DNA of 29,279 nt, from positions 758,475-787,753 of the forward strand of contig BFEA01000432.1 in NCBI GenBank assembly GCA_003427395.1. The letters run 5' to 3'. Positions 9,687-19,197 of this stretch are shown piece after piece. A program made the position numbers and the translations under genes. Positions within the stretch are counted from its first letter, which is position 1. Each line of letters opens with the position of its first letter. This stretch comes from Chara braunii. Its lineage: Eukaryota > Streptophyta > Charophyceae > Charales > Characeae. The notes under the pieces are model-generated. The model did not search any database. It saw only the letters and a program-made list of their open reading frames with translations, and was not told where the DNA came from.

Positions 9687-9790
9687 GCTCCAATCTATTC
9701 GTGGGGAGCCACACGTGCTGGGAACCAGGCCCAGCGTTGTCGGTGCGAATACCCTTACAAGGGTATCCGCCCTGGTTTTTGCCGGTGACA
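9687..9790 (-). repeat. SINE-like dispersed repeat with poly-A, copy 2
   Basis: gctccaatctattcgtgggg...ctgggaaccaggcccagcgtt (9687-9738) is a diverged copy of the 8882 and 29187 repeats. Read on the minus strand it ends in poly-A (T28 at 9650-9677), as expected of a retroposon. It contains the hairpin gcgaataccctt (9745-9756) / aagggtatccgc (9759-9770), whose core recurs at 1224-1249. No protein is encoded, so a SINE or other non-autonomous retroposon is the simplest reading. Confidence 0.65.
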
Positions 9791-10160
9791 AAAAATAAGT
9801 TTGGTTTAAAGATTAAGTATTCCGCGGAGGCGCGACTGTGTCTGTGATTTACATTGACTGGTTGGTTGACTAGAGCAGAGAGTGTGGGGGGGCGCAAACT
9901 TAAGGCGCGCGTGATCTCTTTTTATCCTTGATGACTGAAGACCCGGTGTGGTCGTCGGTCAAATTTTTAATTTTTGATTAAATCAGGATTAAATAGATTT
10001 TTTGTCGTTTGATTGGTGCACTTATCGGTGACTCGTGCGTACGTGCGGAGGACGGCATCGACAACAATGTGACTTTGGAAGCATTTCGGTATGGCCGGCG
10101 CGGCGCGCAGTATCCGTTTATTTGGGTGACCGTTTAAACTAGACTCATACTTGGGCCTAA
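9791..10160. other. Unassigned stretch
   Basis: An AT-rich patch at 9960-10010 is followed by a GC-rich patch near 10095-10110. No feature was recognised. Confidence 0.4.
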
Positions 10161-10164
10161 TATT

Positions 10165-10225
10165 ATTTGGTTATAGCGTCAGACTTTCAGCAAGGAGATT
10201 CAGGGATCGAGGTCGAACAACGGTG
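10165..10225 (+). other. Degenerate tRNA-like / pol III promoter-like segment
   Basis: tggttatagcgtcagac (10168-10184) resembles a tRNA D-arm/A-box. ggatcgaggtc (10204-10214) resembles a B-box (consensus ggttcganncc). The A-B start spacing is 36 nt, within the tRNA range. I could not pair an acceptor stem, so this is not a functional tRNA; it may be the head of a tRNA-derived SINE. Confidence 0.3.
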
Positions 10226-12534
10226 AGGCGGGAATATCAAGAGTAGCGCGAAGGGACTGAGGGGTTGAGAACCCGGTGGGGCTATCCCCTTTGGTTTTGC
10301 CGATTAGGGAGCGTCATAATAGTACTAGCGTTTTTTTTTACCTCGTTCGCTGTATTCTGGCGGTTAAAAGTTTTTTATTTTTTACTTTTTTATTTATCTT
10401 GTCCTCGGTCCCACCGTCTTAAGACGCGGGCCGAGGAAGTCAGAGTTCGTGTAAGCCGGGGGGAGGGGTAATTAGGCCACGAAGCGGAAGAAACTTGAGC
10501 AGCGGGGGTTGCCGCAGACGCACTATTTGTCAACTGCAGGTTGTTGTGAGAGGTTTGAGCGTGAGCATGCCCGGGTGGGGCCTGGAAATATGGCAGGCCG
10601 TACCGAGTAGAGCGTACCAAGGCAGAATAGCTGAGGCCGTAGTTGGTTTGTATAGAGCTCCTTTCCGTCCAGTCCTCAAAAAATCCCACTAGGACTCTTG
10701 TTGCTACCACCAGGGAGTGTGCTAAGGTCTGTTTTACCCGGGCCTGTACTGCCGATTTTTGTAGCAGGAGCATCGAGGATCATCCCGACGACCGAGTATA
10801 GGTCGGGCGCAGTGGTGCCCTCTGATTCTTAAGCCGGCTGATCCGACAAACGAGCTGGTGCGCACTTTTCCAACTGACTTTGGCCTTAGCGGCCACCGTT
10901 CCACTTTCTGTATCGACCTACACACCCTACAGTGTCTGGTTCAACCCGTAGATCGACACAGAAGAGGGTAGGAGGCGACGAAGAGAAAGGTTGAATTCGG
11001 AGGGGGAGTCGAGATAGGTGCGCGCAGCGGGTAGAAAACACTGGCGGGCCGGTGATGAAAGCGGTGAGAGGCAGTGAGCGTTGTCGGAGCAAAGGGGGAA
11101 AAGAGCGAGGCCGATGGGGTGGTGAAAGTGGGCCGAGTGAAACCGACGGGTTTCTGGGCCAGGTGCATCCGGACCAAAAGTTGGAGATGGCAACGACAGA
11201 GAAGGGAAGGTGACGAGGCGGACAGTGCCTAGCGCCCCCAATCCTTATCGGATTTCGACAAACTAAGAGCCGAACCCGAATGTTTCGACCGGGGCGAGCT
11301 CGATTGCGGGGTCAGTTTTGGTGAAGGCTTAGTAAGAAAGAGTTAGTGGAGAGAAGAGTGTGTCGAGAGATGGCGGAGAGTGGAGGAGTGGAAAGGAGAA
11401 GTTAGTGTATCTCGGTCATACCCTAACCGATTTCGTAGGGTTGGAGGTCGAAATCAGGATTCTGAGACCGGGCGAACCAGAGTATGCGGTTAGATTAGGA
11501 GGAAGATTAGTAGGTTAGGCGACTAGCAAGAAAAGAGTCCGCGCGGAGCTATTGCAGCGAAGGAAGGAGGAAGCACAAAACGAAGGTTTTGTTCGTTTCT
11601 TGATGGGAAACGGGCGAAGAAAGTCTCGTTTGGGAGTTTGGTGAAGTTGCGAATCCAATGGCGCGGTTAGTTTTAGCAGTAGAGCGGTGGTTTTTGGGCA
11701 GTATGATGTGAAGGATGCGCAAAGTTGATGAACCGATGGCTGAGAACGAAGAGGAGATATGTAGATTGCTCGACCTTCGACGAAATCGATCGGACCAGGG
11801 CTCGTTTCTGGAGTTGGTGGGCTGTGCGAGCATGATGGCGGCGTCAGTTCTGCCCATAGGCAAATGTTTTGGCCAGGGTCAATATTAGGAGCTGCGCCCA
11901 GGGAAGCGCTTTGATTCCACGTAGATGTACCGTGCACCTAGTCATGCTGTAAGGAGAAGGTTCATTCGAAGTTCGTCCACCCTGTTAGTGGAAGTAGCGC
12001 GAGCCCAACCGCGGGGGTTGGAGACTTACCTGGTGGCCGTGATGCTCTCTCAGGATGAGGTACTCACTCGATGACTTCAAGTGAACGTGGTCGTACGAGC
12101 GACCAGGTGCAGGCGCTTACCAAGATACAGTAGGGAGCGTAAAGACGAGCGACATGGTAGGGCGAGTGGAACAGGGGGACATTGAGATGGGGAGGAGAAA
12201 GAGGCCGATGAACCCAGACGCATGGTGAAGCTGAATACATGGGGTGCAGAGCTTGTTGCAAATCGCTGTTTTCTTGCGAAGCTACAGTCGTGCAGCTCCT
12301 CGCAATCAAGTCTGCATTTGAAATTTCTGCTCCGGGTCGTTGAACTCTTGTCCATGATCTTTCATTCGTGATTCGCAGCATTAGTTGCCAGGTACAGATG
12401 GACTGCGGAGCAAGGAGTGAAGAGGCAACGAGTAGATAGGAACACAAGGAGGGGAGAGAGTGATGAGGAAGCTCACGAAACTTAGATGTGGGGTGACCCT
12501 GAGTACGTTAAAGAAGGCAGATAAATAAGTAAAA

Positions 12535-12535
<1 letters not shown>
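10226..12535. other. G-rich gene-free stretch with weak dispersed motifs
   Basis: The plus strand is G- and A-rich for about 2 kb, which produces long Ser/Pro/Leu-rich frames on the minus strand. These overlap each other in two frames and are taken as composition artefacts. Short related motifs (an accgatttcg / tcgacgaaatcgat-type block followed by ggaccagg or ccgggcgaac) recur near 11250, 11410-11490 and 11765-11815, and once near 1450. gacttacctgg at about 12024-12034 would be a splice-donor-like site on the minus strand, but no exon could be built. Confidence 0.4.

Positions 12536-12601
<66 letters not shown>
12536..12601. repeat. (TA)n microsatellite
   Basis: About 33 TA dinucleotides, followed by a short gtat/tata mixture to about 12620. 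A reverse-strand Tyr-Ile repeat frame over it is spurious. Confidence 0.98.
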
Positions 12602-12603
<2 letters not shown>

Positions 12604-12686
12604 TATGTATGTATATATATTGATAAGCAAGGCTGCCCTATGAACCGTAAGTAAAGAGGGAGTGAACAACGAGATTGATGACTTAC

Positions 12687-12898
12687 CTTCTTGCTGGTAC
12701 GCTGCCCATTCCTTCACATAGAGCAGCGGGGGCAAAGGGCTACTCAGTCATTGGTGTGCCGTCATTCGCTGTACAGGGTTGTTGGCAACAAGTAGCAGGG
12801 GCCGGAGGCTTGCCTGGTAGTCGGGGCTCGGCTTGTTGGGACGAAGAGGAGTGGTAAGGTTGATGGCCTGTTTGCGGAGCAGACTGCGCTCTCATCAG
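12687..12898 (-). pseudogene. Exon-like segment with consensus splice sites (tentative)
   Basis: On the minus strand a pyrimidine tract plus TTAG acceptor (AG at 12899-12900) is followed by 212 bp and a consensus donor AAG|GTAAGT (GT at 12685-12686). A frame starting ATG at 12895-12893 reads 51 codons, Gln/Pro/Ser-rich (begins MRAQSAPQTGHQPYHSSSS), to TAG at 12742-12740. The stop inside the putative exon means it is either a terminal exon, a decayed one, or chance. No family was recognised. Confidence 0.22.
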
Positions 12899-13764
12899 CT
12901 AAGACAACGGGGAGGTTGCAGACTGGCTGGTCTGCAGATTAAACCTGCTGAGTGAAGTAAAGTAGGTCCAACCGAATGGAGGGTTGATGAGGGCTGGGTA
13001 AGGACTACGCAGCCGACGCCTACATGTACGATCTATCGCTGCATGGGCAGCTAGACCCTGCCATTGCTTCACTACGGAGACAAAGAAGACTGTGTTTTTG
13101 ACCCACTGTCGTGTATTGAACTGTGGCTAATTCATTTCGGGTCGCGAGGTCCGGCTAGGTGATTGAGTTGTTAAAGAAGGGAGGGGTCTTTGACGCGAAT
13201 AGGGAGAGTCGCCCGGAAGTCAACAATTGACAGTTTAACTACGGTTGACCAAGCTGCAGCGCACTGTTTGGCCATCATTGTGGTGCACTCAGGCGAATAA
13301 AGGTATCAAGACCCCCTCTTCTGAGAGTTGAGTTGTCCACTTCTTGTATCTCGAGAGTCTGAAACCCCTATCATCTGTCTTTCTTACTCTAAGTCTAATC
13401 CAGTTATGAGAGGAAGGCGGCAGGCGGGATTGCAACCCGTAGGACCGCAGCAAGACTCTGTGGGGAGTCATCCCACCGATTGCGGGAGCCCTGCCGGAAC
13501 CTAGGCCACCAGGTAATCCATCTCTATCTGTATAACCCACTACACCCATATTTGTCTATCCCCCTGTAGTTTGATTAGTGTATGTATGCCTGTCCCTATG
13601 ATTTTTGTTTTCTCTTCAGGACATAGCCAAACTAAGTAAAGGAACGCATGTACAATGTCAGTTTCAGTTTCATTGTCTGACTGAAAGCGGATTGTGGGAT
13701 TGCATCTGGGGGAAGGGTGGGAGAAAGACTGTATTGCGTGAAGTTTGACTGGGTCAACCAAAGG
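12899..13764. other. Unassigned stretch
   Basis: No domain, RNA gene or clear repeat was seen. A small inverted repeat ttgac..gtcaa lies at about 13745-13757, just before the hairpin array. Confidence 0.4.
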
Positions 13765-14490
13765 CTGGGCCAGTTCCATAAGTTTGGGAAGGTCCAGTGC
13801 TATGTTTATTTTGGATTGCCTGGAGGACCAGACATATTCCATAAGTTTGGGTGGTCTGGTTGCTCTGACTTATGAGGGCTGAATGTGTTTGACTTTTTAG
13901 GGACCAAGCATGTTCCATAAGTTTGGGTGGTTTGGTCGCCTTGTTTACTTAGGGTTTTTGTCAATTTCTTTAGTTTGTGAACGAGGAGGTTTGAGCATGT
14001 TCCATAAGTTTGGGTGGCTCAACCTCTTCCTGCTTTGGTTTGAAGAGAAATGAACCAGGCTGAGGACCAAGACATGTTCCATGAGTTTGGGTGGTCTTGG
14101 TCCAACGCCTCGCACATGCTGGAACCTGAAGGTTATAACTTGGTTATACTCTATTATTATATTATCTATGAACAGACTAGTCAGACAGGGTTCCATAAGT
14201 TTGGGTGGTCTGATTATAGTTTATCACCAACTGCAGAGAGTATGAACTAAGAATAAAACTTGTGGTACGAAGGGGCATACTGAGTCTTGAGCTGAAGATG
14301 ATCGACTCAGTTATATGCTACCTCAAAAGATTAAGTGCAGACAATTATATAAATCTTGGATACTTAAACAGTTAAGGGCAACTAGGGTGGCCTAGCCATA
14401 TGTCCAAAGAAGAGAAAAGTTGTTGTGCCCTGTGTTTGTGTATATCTTGGTTGAGCTAGACATGTTCCATAAGTTTGGGTGGTTTAGCTT
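13765..14490. repeat. Array of seven hairpins: conserved loop, covarying stems
   Basis: Loop consensus atgttccataagtttgggtg. Stems (left/right): 1) 13765-13771 / 13791-13797, 7 bp with one G-T. 2) 13826-13833 / 13854-13861, 8 bp with one G-T. 3) 13902-13909 / 13930-13937, 8 bp with one G-T. 4) 13984-13996 / 14017-14028, 12 pairs with one bulged T. 5) 14064-14073 / 14094-14103, 10 bp perfect. 6) 14078 or 14178-14186 / 14208-14216, 9 bp with one G-T (left arm at 14178-14186). 7) 14453-14461 / 14482-14490, 9 bp with two G-T. Loops are 19-21 nt. Arms differ between copies (ctgggcc, gaccaagc, ggaccaagac, gagctagac) yet still pair. Spacing is irregular (62-275 bp). No protein frame explains it, and it may lie in an LTR (see 15355). 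Confidence 0.92.
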
Positions 14491-14779
14491 TATGCCCTAT
14501 GTAAGCTGGGTATAAGAGGATAAATCATTGAAAGACTATGAACTATTGTTTGCTAAGTTGACTTTGGGATGGTGAGAGTACTTACCTTTGTGGTTTGACC
14601 TGCATGCGACTAAGTGAGGCTACTACTTGGTCTGAGTATCAGTTTGATAGGTAGTTGCTTTAGTTTCTCGCCACGTGCTAGAGTCGTAAGAGTTAGTTTC
14701 AATTTCTGCATTTTCTGAGTTAAGTTTATTTTACTTAGGTCGATTTCTGCATTTTCTGGGATCTTTTATTTATACTTGG

Positions 14780-15350
14780 TCTTGTATAAATCTTGGTAAG
14801 CCACTTTCTCTATGGGAAGCGCTGCCGAAATTTCTACAAAACCAAGGAGTTAATCAAACTTTATCTTTTTCAGGATCCGACTTTTTTTGACTTTTTGGCT
14901 TAGTAAAAATCTGGAACAGCTCTTTTTTTAAAGGGATTGCTGCCCAAATTTTTGCTAATTCAGGGAGTTGACAAAATTAGACCCTCAAAAGTGAAAGTCA
15001 TTTTAGAGTCCGAGTTTATCTTTGTATAAATCTTGGAATAACACTTTCTCTACGGGAAGCGCTGCCGAAATTTCTACAAATCTAAGAAGTTAGTTAAATT
15101 TTGTCTTAGTTGAACTCAGATTTTATGTTTGAGTTCATATCTGACCTAGTATAAATCTGGAAAGTCTCATTTTTCTAATGGGAGTGCTGTCCAAATTTTT
15201 ACAAGTTCAGGAAGTTAGACAAAATTTGACTTTGGGAAACCAAAGACTATTTATGTTTTCATATTCGGGTTGCTATAAATTCTGAAAAGACACTTTTCAT
15301 ACGGGAAGCGCTGTCGAAATTTCCTTAGTTTAAAGGAGTTAAATTATATT
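14780..15350 (+). repeat. About 120-bp tandem repeat, alternating A-B-A-B-A
   Basis: Five units share a tataaat-ctgg start and a ggga-g-gctg-c-aaattt block beginning at 14814, 14933, 15054, 15180 and 15303 (spacing 119-126 bp). Units 1, 3 and 5 carry gggaagcgctg(c/t)cgaaattt. Units 2 and 4 carry ggga(t/g)tgctg(c/t)ccaaattt. The pattern is thus a two-monomer higher-order repeat of about 241-249 bp. It ends just before a CA and a primer-binding-site-like sequence, so it probably lies within an LTR. Confidence 0.9.
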
Positions 15351-15370
15351 TCGACAGGTGGCGATTCCGG
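15351..15370 (+). other. Putative LTR end and tRNA-Arg-type primer binding site
   Basis: tcgaca ends in CA at 15355-15356, then two bases, then tggcgattccgg (15359-15370). This resembles the tggcgactccgc PBS, complementary to a plant tRNA-Arg 3' end, used by Tat/Ogre-type Ty3 elements (10 of 12 match, from memory of that PBS). If so, the 5' LTR extends left, perhaps including the 120-bp repeats and the hairpin array. No gag or pol follows in the window, so the element is truncated or a remnant. Confidence 0.4.
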
Positions 15371-15591
15371 CGATCCACCCTGGATAGGGAGGATGATGCC
15401 AAAGGTCTGCCTTTTCTTGGGCACGTGCGCAGAGATAGACCTAAATTTGGTTATCAGGAGGATTTCTATAAGAACGTGATATGGTGATTATTCCTTGTGC
15501 GCTTATAAGCTTAGCTTGAATATTGGCCTGTTTCATAATTACATGTCCTTTGAACGATTCGATTCATGATTTTGGACTAGATTCAACTTTT
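15371..15591. other. Unassigned stretch after the PBS-like site
   Basis: Where an LTR element would carry its leader. No open frame was recognised. Confidence 0.35.
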
Positions 15592-15652
15592 GATCCCACG
15601 AGGATCACATTCTGTTATCATTGATAACAGGTCGGTTGCCGATTGGTCGGCT
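15592..15652. repeat. Three consecutive small palindromes
   Basis: gatcc(cacga)ggatc lies at 15592-15606, and ctgttatca-t-tgataacag at 15612-15630 (9-bp perfect arms). ccga-ttgg-tcgg follows near 15639-15650. They lie in one 60-bp stretch. Confidence 0.7.
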
Positions 15653-16019
15653 TACGACTCAATTCCAACTCACCCCTAATACTCAGCCTAAAAAGTTTTA
15701 GCCTTGGTGATTTTATTGTTTTGTTAAGGTTTCACCCAGACTTTTATTGAATGACCATTTAACAAAGGTACTGAGTATTTAATTATGGTTGGTTGGACAA
15801 GAGGCTGGGACTTGTATGGCTAAAGCGAGGGGTATGAGTATAGAGAGTGGTTGGGGTTGACTCCGTGTAGTGCGTTGACTTTGTTTTACTTTTGATGTGA
15901 TTGCAAGTATGTTCTGTGGTTCGGATTTTGGATTTGACTATCTGCGATCACACATATACATATGGTTGTGAGCAGCCCCAATGTGATTGTGAGAAGTGAT
16001 CGTCACATACTTATTCCCC
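15653..16019. other. Unassigned stretch
   Basis: No feature was recognised. Confidence 0.4.
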
Positions 16020-16042
16020 ATATATATATATATATGTATATG
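16020..16042. repeat. Short (TA)n run
   Basis: About 7 TA units, then tgtatatgtgt. Confidence 0.85.
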
Positions 16043-16270
16043 TGTCTCTATATTGGAAGTTCGCATGGCCTGAGGGGCCAACGTATCAAGGGTTAAATAG
16101 GGGTTGAGGTCGAGAAAAGGAAAACCCCTCCATTCGATTGTATGCTTTTTTGATTTCTTAGTCGGACGTTGGTCCTGGGCCGGGATTCGAGGTCCTTGTC
16201 CGGGACATCCCAAACCCTAAACTCTGCTCGGAAGGAATCACCCCCGGGGCAGGGTCTATTTGCCTTGCCT

Positions 16271-16444
16271 GCCGAGACACGCAAGCCAAAGGCTTGAGGT
16301 CTCGCGGCGGCCGCATGACTTATTCCTTCAGCCGTGCAATATCGTGAGGGAGTAGACCCTCACGATACTTCGAGCCTGACACTTGAGTGTCATAAGCGGT
16401 ACTCGGATCCACGAGGGACCACTTGACTATGGGCACTACATAGT
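16271..16444. repeat. Cluster of four hairpins
   Basis: (i) A two-tier stem: cgagac (16273-16278) / gtctcg (16299-16304) encloses caagcc-aaa-ggcttg (16282-16296). (ii) tatcgtgaggg (16340-16350) / ccctcacgata (16357-16367), 11 bp perfect with a 6-nt loop. (iii) tgacact (16377-16383) / agtgtca (16386-16392). (iv) actatg (16426-16431) / catagt (16439-16444). No reading frame is associated. This could be a structured non-coding RNA or a palindromic element. Confidence 0.75.
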
Positions 16445-17300
16445 ACGCCATCATTGCGACTGTTTGCGCACGCTTGCATTGCGAGTCAATATGAGTAGGC
16501 TTGGCGTCCGCGCGGTTTTATACTGAGTCTCGTGCGCAACGCCTATCTGATTTCCGCGTCAAAAAGTTATGGGATGGCTACCGAGGGACTAGGAGCGTTG
16601 TCGCGTTGTTTATTTTGGTTCGCTTCGTGTATGTGTGTGTATGTGCGTTTTTATTTTTATGTCCTTTACAGTGGTGTGCACGTCGTGTGTGGGATGCGTC
16701 CTAATTGACCGGCGACGAGTCGCGCTTGGGACCTCAGCCCCCCAAGATGCTGGTTCGCGTGCAGGTTCGATAGAGGCGTATTACCGCGCGTACCCCCTAT
16801 GCTACAGCGAACGAGAAACACCCTCGGCTGGTCCACCTCTGCGATTGCAACTGATCAGCTTTCGTACTGTGGACTNGTAGCTCGGCGGGGATACGCCCAC
16901 CGAAGAGAGGTGACAACTCCTATAAGGTGGAGGTAAGTCGTGCCTCGCGTAGGCCCTATCCTGTCGTAGGGGCTTGCGAGAGGTATGGCTGGCGCACTCG
17001 GCCGGAGCGGCTTGCAGAAACTCTATGTATGTAGCGCAACGAGGATTGAAATCCAACTCCTGCGTGACGCGGTCGGGAGGGTCCCGCGCTACCCTTGAGT
17101 AGTGCTGGACCGATGCGCTCGACAACGTCCCATTTAAAACATGAAACACATTGAGAACATATACAAAAAAACTTTGAGATACCGGGACTTTTACCCAGTT
17201 TTGTATGAGAATAAAATCCTCAACAACTACTAGCCAAAAATTCAGGAAAAAAATTGAAAGCATCTATGAGAAATTCCGCATGAAGGAACCTTCTTTTTTT
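16445..17300. other. Unassigned GC-richer stretch
   Basis: Several frames cross here without family signatures. One undetermined base (n) is at 16876. Nothing else was recognised. Confidence 0.4.
16876..16876. other. Undetermined base (N)
   Basis: A single n in otherwise complete sequence, showing a low-confidence assembly position. Confidence 0.99.
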
Positions 17301-18184
17301 GAAAGCGGAGATCCTAGAAATGAAAGGTTTGGAAAATGATGTGGGCAGGGGGTCAAAAATTAAACCAACCTACTATCCTAAAATCCCCCCTCAACAGACG
17401 AAAAGGCTATCCTGGCTTTCAGTCCTCGTACCAGAACTCACTTGATCTCATACCCCCTCCATGCTCGGGTAATAGGGCATCACAACCTTCCCCAGTACTA
17501 TCCAATCTGGTTCTGACGGACCGAAAGTGCCTTCCTCCCTCGACGCTTCCCATAGCGGCAAGCCCTTGAAAAGGTTACAGGACTAATACCCCGGCACACC
17601 GCTACGTCGAACGATCTGGTTATGCCTTCCATCCTCAACATAACTCCACAAGCCTCAAGCTCCCCCAGGTCACAGAGCCGAAGCTCCAGCATCGGCCTGT
17701 GTCGTCCCAACTTCGTTCTTCTGACCTACTTCCCTAACAGTCGTTCCTCTATTGAGAGCCTCGTAACTAGATCCCATCCTCTGGTTCTACCCCCCCTTAC
17801 CCTCCCTCAGAGAATTTTAACTCAGACAACGACAGAGAAAATACAAAACGAGAGCAAAGGAGGGAAAAATAACCCCTCATCCTGTGGCTACTCCGGTGTC
17901 TATTCAAGGCTCAACTATTCATGAAGAACACACAAAAAGGATCAGAGATCACTCCTCCCTCAAAAACGTCCCTCTGTCCTTACACTGCCTCCGCCGGAAG
18001 GTGCCCCTTCACCACACCGGCCCCAGTTCAGAATAGCCCCCTAAACAACCATTCCCGCCCCCTCAGCAACATACAATTCCCCCTAGAGTATGCCCCCGCA
18101 GAGCTGGAATTCCCCCTTTCCTCCTGTCCCACTCCCTCCTAGTGAAACAACCCTCTCTCCTCTCAACTTGCTATATTCATCACC
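17301..18184. other. C-rich stretch with Pro/Ser-rich frames
   Basis: The plus strand is C-rich and G-poor from about 17.35 to 18.7 kb. Several 60-100-codon frames (for example 17622-17924 and 17921-18142) are rich in Pro, Ser and Thr and change frame repeatedly. They may be a decayed retroelement ORF1 or untranslated leader, or purely compositional. No motif such as a zinc knuckle or RRM was seen. Confidence 0.4.
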
Positions 18185-18365
18185 CCTTGTCCCCTCTCCC
18201 CAACCGCCATACTGATCCGACCCAAAAATCAGCACGGCCCAAATAGAGACAATCCCTCATACCGCCCCTACCCTCTCAAGGACGACACCTCCCACCTTGT
18301 GTAGCCCTCACAGGGAGGAGCTCCAAACCTGAGGAGATAACCCCGATCAATACTTGTGAGCCCAA
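18185..18365 (+). repeat. 354-bp-offset duplication, copy 1
   Basis: ctctccccaaccgcca begins at 18194 here and at 18548 in copy 2. Both then share ctgatccgaccca, aatcag, caa(t)ccctca-tac-gcccc, acacctcccacc-tgtg and a ggaggagctcca / ggaggggctcca block. Identity is high by eye apart from small indels. Confidence 0.8.
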
Positions 18366-18536
18366 TTTCTGACAGAGATTTTCCAAATAGCAAATTAGTC
18401 AAGAGGGGAAAATTCTCCTCTTTCTGATATAGGTTCTGACGATCACCCAGGTCTCCATAACACTCTTACTTTGTGGCTAGCGAGGTTACACCTTCCCTCA
18501 AAAAACGAACCGCCTAGAGCATGCCTCACAGGCCAC

Positions 18537-18712
18537 CCCCTTGCCTTCTCTCCCCAACCGCCAGAGCTGATCCGACCCAAAATCAGCCTAACCCAGAAAA
18601 AGACAAACCCTCAATACTGCCCCCCCCCTCCAAGGGAAACACCTCCCACCATGTGAAACCCCCACGGGGAGGGGCTCCAACCCTAAAGGAGAACCCCTCT
18701 AATCACAAAGCA
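18537..18712 (+). repeat. 354-bp-offset duplication, copy 2
   Basis: Partner of 18185-18365. Its shared blocks are in the same order and orientation. The duplication adds to the view that this C-rich stretch is part of a repeated element. Confidence 0.8.
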
Positions 18713-19197
18713 ACACCAAAATACACCGCATAAAGACCCAGGGAAAACTTTAGAATCAGACTATTACAACGATAAGCAATCGAGACTGGGAAATTGAATG
18801 TTACAGACAAAGATTTGCTGTTTCAAATGAAGAATGACTTTTAGAAATAAAAATTGAATCCAAGTAGGGAAGATGACTTTGAAGCTCCACATAGGTAATC
18901 ACAATAGAAAAACGATTATGATGCCCTACCGAACTTTCGACTCTTATTTCCAAAACACAAGGTTCAGGAATCAGGAAGATGCTAAATAGAAGAGTTTCGT
19001 ATGAACTAACTAGGAATACAACATAGAAAAAATAAAATGGTAGCTCAATTATTAGATCGTCATCATTTGATGTATGTCAAGAATAACGCATAGAAAAACC
19101 GAACAGGTAATGCAAAATCGAACAAAACATCATGAAAAAAACAAATTGAAAAAATCAGAATTAAGCAGCCAAAACACGTCAGGATGAATCAGAATTA
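18713..19197. other. A-rich unassigned stretch
   Basis: The composition switches from C-rich to A-rich at about 18.75 kb. No repeat or coding feature was recognised. Confidence 0.4.

Noticed and set aside
10390-12447. Several 90-140-codon minus-strand frames (Ser/Pro/Leu-rich)
   Set aside because: They overlap each other in different frames and follow the G-rich plus-strand composition; no motif was recognised.
12508-12735. Reverse frame with Tyr-Ile repeats
   Set aside because: It is the translation of the TA microsatellite.
13765-14490. CRISPR-like array of short repeats
   Set aside because: Spacing is irregular (62-275 bp), the repeated part is a loop with variable pairing arms, and the context is eukaryotic with no cas genes.
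16741-16790. tRNA gene suggested by gcaggttcgatag
   Set aside because: No acceptor, D or anticodon stem could be paired around it.
17622-18142. Pro/Ser-rich plus-strand frames as a real gene
   Set aside because: C-rich composition explains them and no domain was found. A decayed ORF1 remains possible and is noted under the region.
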